Assembly (NCBI RefSeq): GCF_001431505.1
Contig: NZ_LDJP01000054.1
Location: 1 to 37,662, forward strand
Reading direction: 5' to 3'
Source of the DNA: Stenotrophomonas daejeonensis
GTDB lineage: Bacteria; Pseudomonadota; Gammaproteobacteria; Xanthomonadales; Xanthomonadaceae
Length of the DNA: 37,662 nt
The translations under genes were made by a program, and so were the position numbers. How positions within the stretch are numbered: the stretch's first letter is position 1; every line of letters begins with the position of its first letter. A model generated the notes under the pieces. It saw only the letters and a list, made by a program, of their open reading frames with translations. It ran no database searches and was not told where the DNA came from. Positions 34,761 through 37,662 of this stretch are shown here, in pieces.

Positions 34761-36767
34761 ATGCCCAACGTTCGTCCGCTTCCCCTGGCACTGGCCTTCG
34801 GCCTCGCCGCCGTGTTGTCCTCGCCCGGCGCCGACGCGGCGCGCAGGAAGGCCGCCCCCGCGCCGGCGGTCAGCCCCGCCTGCACCGATTTCTACGGGCA
34901 GGCCAACGCGGATTGGCTCAAGGCGAACCCGGTGCCGCAGGCCGGCGCGGTGACCGCGCTGGGCCAGTTGGCCGACAACGCCCGCACCCAGCAGCGCCAG
35001 TTGCTCGACAACGCGATGAACGCGCCGCAGGGCAACGTGCAGAAGCTGCTGGGCGACTTCTGGGCCAGCGGCCTGGACGAGGCCGCGGTGGAAGCCGACG
35101 GCTCCAACCCGATCGCCCCGCTGCTGGGCCGCATCAACGCGATCAAGAAGGCCAGGGACGTCCCGGCCTCGATCGCCGCGCTGCACCAGGTCGGCATCCC
35201 GGTGGCGTTCAACTTCGCCCCGGACGTGGACCTGAAGGCGCTGGACCGCCACATCGGCTACTTCATGCAGGGCGGCATGGGCCTGCCCGACCCGGCCTTC
35301 TATACCCGCACCGATGCCGACACCGTGGCGCTGATGGGCCGCTACCGCGCCTACGTCAAGCAGATCCTGGCGCTGACCGGCACCGCAGCCGACAAGCTCG
35401 ACGCCGAGTCGGCGCAGGTCATCCAGCTGGAGACCGAACTGGCCCGCCACGCGCAGTCGGTGGCCGGCATCAACAACCCGTTCAACAACTACGCGCCGGT
35501 TTCCACCAAGGAATTCACCGGCCGCTACAAGAACCTGCAACTGGACGCCTTCCTCAAGGCGCAGGGCGTGAACGACGACCTCGTGTCGCTGGCCGACCCG
35601 GCGCTGTTCCAGCAGCTCAACGGCATGATCACCCGCCTGCCGGCCGCGCAGTGGAAGGCCTACCTGCGCTGGCGCGTGGGCGATGCGATGGCGCCCTACC
35701 TGTCCAAGGCTTACCGCGACGCCGAGTTCGAATTCCGCGGCCGCGTCCTGCGTGGGCAGGTCATCGCCCCGGCGCGCTGGGAACAGGTGCTGGACGCGAT
35801 CAACGTCGCCGCCGGCCCGATGCTCGGCCACGAGTACGCCGCCACCTACGTCAACCGCGACGCGCTGCGCCAGGCCGGACTGATGGTGGACCAGGTCCGC
35901 GAAGCCCAGATCGCCGCGGTCAAGCGCAACGGCTGGCTGAGCGAGGAAGCCAAGGCCGAGGCCGAGGCCAAGCTGGCCGCGCTCAAGATCGAGATCGGCA
36001 AGCCGCTGCGCGACCTGGACTACACCGTGCAGCCGATGGGCCGCGGCAGCTTCGGCGGCAACATGCTGATCGCCTCGGCGTGGCGCCACACGCAGGAAAT
36101 GAAGCGCATCGGCAAGGGCAACGCCGACCGCCGCTGGGACGTGCTGCCGCAGCAGCCGGCGCTGGCCTACGACCTGGCGCAGAACCGCCTGATCGTCACC
36201 GCCGCCGCCCTGCAGGGGCCGATCTTCGCCGACGCCAACGGCGTGGCCGGCAAGTTCGGCGCCTACGGCACGCTGGTCGCGCACGAGATCAGCCGCGCCA
36301 TCGACGCCAAGGGCGCGCTGGTCGATGCCAAGGGCGAACTGCGCAGCTGGTGGACGCCGGCCGACAAGAGCGCCTGGACGCTGATCGGCAACCGCGTCGC
36401 CGCGCAATACAGTGCCTATGCCTTCCCCGGCGTCAAGGACGCCAAGGTCAACGGCGAGCTGACCCGCGACGAGAACATGGCCGACCTCTCTGGCGTGGAG
36501 ATCGCCTGGGAAGCCTTCACTGCCGCCCAGCCCGAAGCCAAGCCGGCCGAGCAGCAGGCGTTCTTCCGCGCCTGGGCATCGCTGTGGCCGCAGCAGGTTT
36601 CGCCGAACGAGGCCGTGCAGCGGCTGACCTCGGAAATCCGCGCCCCCGGCCAGTGGCGCAGCAACGGCCCGCTGTCCAACCTGCCGGCCTTCGGTGCGGC
36701 GTTCCAGTGCAAGCCGGGGCAGCCGATGCAGCGCGTCGAGGCCGAGCAGATTCGTATCTGGCGCTGA
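34761..36767 (+). CDS. M13-family peptidase paralogue, probably inactive
   Basis: A 668-residue exported protein with a cleavable signal peptide (residues 1-25, ending GADA). It has the full M13 domain architecture, from the N-terminal lobe to the C-terminal CKPGQP...IRIW. It resembles the preceding M13 gene along its length. The zinc motif is HEISR: H508 and E509 remain, but the second zinc-binding histidine is replaced by R512 (codon CGC, one base from CAC). The downstream ENMAD (E571, D575) is kept. The neprilysin-type site would therefore lack one of three zinc ligands. It lacks a lipobox, unlike its neighbour. The start at ATG 34761 has a weak ribosome site. Pseudo-enzyme status is an inference. 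Confidence 0.88.
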   Translation: MPNVRPLPLALAFGLAAVLSSPGADAARRKAAPAPAVSPACTDFYGQANADWLKANPVPQAGAVTALGQLADNARTQQRQLLDNAMNAPQGNVQKLLGDFWASGLDEAAVEADGSNPIAPLLGRINAIKKARDVPASIAALHQVGIPVAFNFAPDVDLKALDRHIGYFMQGGMGLPDPAFYTRTDADTVALMGRYRAYVKQILALTGTAADKLDAESAQVIQLETELARHAQSVAGINNPFNNYAPVSTKEFTGRYKNLQLDAFLKAQGVNDDLVSLADPALFQQLNGMITRLPAAQWKAYLRWRVGDAMAPYLSKAYRDAEFEFRGRVLRGQVIAPARWEQVLDAINVAAGPMLGHEYAATYVNRDALRQAGLMVDQVREAQIAAVKRNGWLSEEAKAEAEAKLAALKIEIGKPLRDLDYTVQPMGRGSFGGNMLIASAWRHTQEMKRIGKGNADRRWDVLPQQPALAYDLAQNRLIVTAAALQGPIFADANGVAGKFGAYGTLVAHEISRAIDAKGALVDAKGELRSWWTPADKSAWTLIGNRVAAQYSAYAFPGVKDAKVNGELTRDENMADLSGVEIAWEAFTAAQPEAKPAEQQAFFRAWASLWPQQVSPNEAVQRLTSEIRAPGQWRSNGPLSNLPAFGAAFQCKPGQPMQRVEAEQIRIWR

Positions 36768-36790
36768 TCGGTTCGCCAGCATGAATCACG

Positions 36791-36819
36791 AAAAGGCGCA
36801 GGAGATTCCCGCGCCTTTT
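36791..36819 (+). terminator. Terminator after the second M13 gene
   Basis: 9-bp stem AAAAGGCGC/GCGCCTTTT with an 11-base loop, 23 bases after the stop. The T-run is inside the second arm. The symmetric A-run makes it usable leftward as well, which suits the converging rhomboid gene. Confidence 0.75.
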
Positions 36820-36838
36820 CATTGCCTGCCTTTCGCAG

Positions 36839-36908
36839 GTGCCGGGCTTGCCCGGCACGGGCTTCACCGGGAAAGCCCCATGCGGGGCAAGCCCCGCATC
36901 TACGGGTG
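36839..36908. repeat. Paired-hairpin REP element, copy 3
   Basis: Two hairpins in tandem: GTGCCGGG-CTTG-CCCGGCAC (36839-36858) and ATGCGGGG-CAAG-CCCCGCAT (36880-36899). The linker contains GGGAAAGCCC. The loops CTTG and CAAG are complementary, so the two hairpins form an inverted pair. It is the best-preserved of the three copies. Confidence 0.85.
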
Positions 36909-36922
36909 AAGCGCGTTGCGCG

Positions 36923-37582
36923 TCACTTCACCCGGCGCAGGTGGTTCGGCCGCCCGCCACCGCCGCGCTTGTTGAACGGCGGTTGCCCGCGCCAGTAGCG
37001 GATCAGCAGCCAGCCGAACAGCATGCCGCCCAGGTGCGCGAAGTGCGCCACGCCCGGCTGCCAGCCGGTGAAGCCCAGCATCAGCTCGATGGCGCCGAAC
37101 ACGATGACGAAGGTGCGCGCCTTCATCGGGATCGGCGGGAACAGCAGCATCACCCGCTGGTTTGGGAACAGCATGCCGTAGGCCAGCAGCAGGCCGAACA
37201 CGCCGCCCGAAGCCCCCAGCACCGGGCCATACTCGCCGGCCCATGCAGTCACCAGCAACTGGCAGAGCCCGGCGCCGACCACGCAGGTCAGGTAATAGGT
37301 GAGGAAGCGCTTCTCGCCCCAGGTCAGTTCCAGCGGCGCGCCGAACATGAAAAGCGCCAGCATGTTGAAGAACAGGTGGCTCAGGCCGCCATGCAGGAAA
37401 CCGTAGGTCAGCAATTGCCACGGCTCGAACCCCGGCGCGCCCGGGATCACGTCTTGCGAGCCCAGTGGCCAGAGCACCAACTGCTCGAAGATCCCCGCGG
37501 TCTGCGGCAGCATCTGCAGCAGGAACAGGGCGATGTTGGCGATCAGCAGCGTCTTGGTGATGGTGGGCAGGCGCGGGAACAT
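36923..37582 (-). CDS. Rhomboid-family intramembrane serine protease
   Basis: A 219-residue membrane protein with six predicted transmembrane segments. The catalytic dyad is S125 in GASGGVFG and H183 in AHLGG. The HGGLSHLFFNM segment (H69, N73) supplies the oxyanion hole as in GlpG. It cleaves transmembrane helices of unknown substrates within the inner membrane. I chose ATG 37582, at the start of the family-like MFPRLPTITK, with GGA seven bases upstream; ATG 37609 is also in frame. The gene is near the window edge but appears complete. Confidence 0.93.
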   Translation of the reverse strand: MFPRLPTITKTLLIANIALFLLQMLPQTAGIFEQLVLWPLGSQDVIPGAPGFEPWQLLTYGFLHGGLSHLFFNMLALFMFGAPLELTWGEKRFLTYYLTCVVGAGLCQLLVTAWAGEYGPVLGASGGVFGLLLAYGMLFPNQRVMLLFPPIPMKARTFVIVFGAIELMLGFTGWQPGVAHFAHLGGMLFGWLLIRYWRGQPPFNKRGGGGRPNHLRRVK

Positions 37583-37662
37583 GGCGGTATCCGTGAAAAC
37601 TGCCGCCATGATAGGGGATGCGTCATCGCCTTCGCGCTGACACCCCACGATTTGCGTTGCAA

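Noticed and set aside
34719..36782. A 687-codon minus-strand frame and a 700-codon plus-strand frame overlapping the second M13 gene
   Set aside because: Both are alternative-frame shadows; only the M13 frame shows family motifs.

Overview
The window is a GC-rich, chromosomal, coding-dense stretch that looks like a Xanthomonadaceae (Lysobacteraceae) genome, most likely Stenotrophomonas or a close relative. The reasons are the hutCF/hutIHGU arrangement, the lysS-prfB pair, the many secreted peptidases and lipoproteins, and above all several short GTAG-headed palindromes of the kind described as SMAG/REP elements in Stenotrophomonas. The genus call is an inference from these signs, not from a database match.

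Layout. (1) 39-7680: a complete histidine-utilisation cluster. hutC (repressor) and hutF run leftward. hutI, hutH, hutG and hutU run rightward from a short shared control region with a perfect 12-bp HutC-type palindrome. HutH, HutU, HutI, HutF and HutG together take histidine through urocanate, imidazolone propionate, formiminoglutamate and formylglutamate to glutamate plus formate. (2) 7736-9658: a terminator-like hairpin, a GNAT acetyltransferase, a secreted L,D-transpeptidase with a problematic start codon, and a small Lpp-like lipoprotein. (3) About 9.66-15.9 kb: an accessory-looking segment of lower GC and looser coding density. It holds a ferric-reductase-like membrane flavoprotein, an IS5-family insertion sequence, a Qnr-like pentapeptide repeat protein, a DUF2269/cupin pair with a divergent LysR regulator, and a 47-residue orphan ORF. 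(4) 15.9-22.0 kb: an S9D-type glutamyl-endopeptidase-like serine peptidase, an OmpA-family lipoprotein, a small lipoprotein, the acyl-CoA ligase fadD, and a GvpU-like protein without other gas-vesicle genes. (5) 22.2-25.0 kb: lysS and prfB, the latter with its programmed +1 frameshift. (6) 25.1-28.8 kb: two paralogous exported proteins built of repeated PPC-like beta units, followed by a DUF1176 protein. (7) 28.9-32.2 kb: dcd, an Mrp/ApbC iron-sulfur carrier ATPase and a PYROXD2-like oxidoreductase. (8) 32.4-37.6 kb: two tandem M13 metallopeptidases, the second with a broken zinc motif, and a rhomboid protease.

Most genes belong to well-known families. The points most worth following are the degenerate M13 paralogue beside an intact one, the orphan GvpU-like gene after fadD, the exported PPC-like repeat pair, the Qnr-like protein beside an insertion sequence, the likely AUC start of the L,D-transpeptidase, a perfect hairpin in a divergent intergenic region, and a family of paired-hairpin intergenic repeats. 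I see no CRISPR array, tRNA, rRNA, prophage or replication origin.
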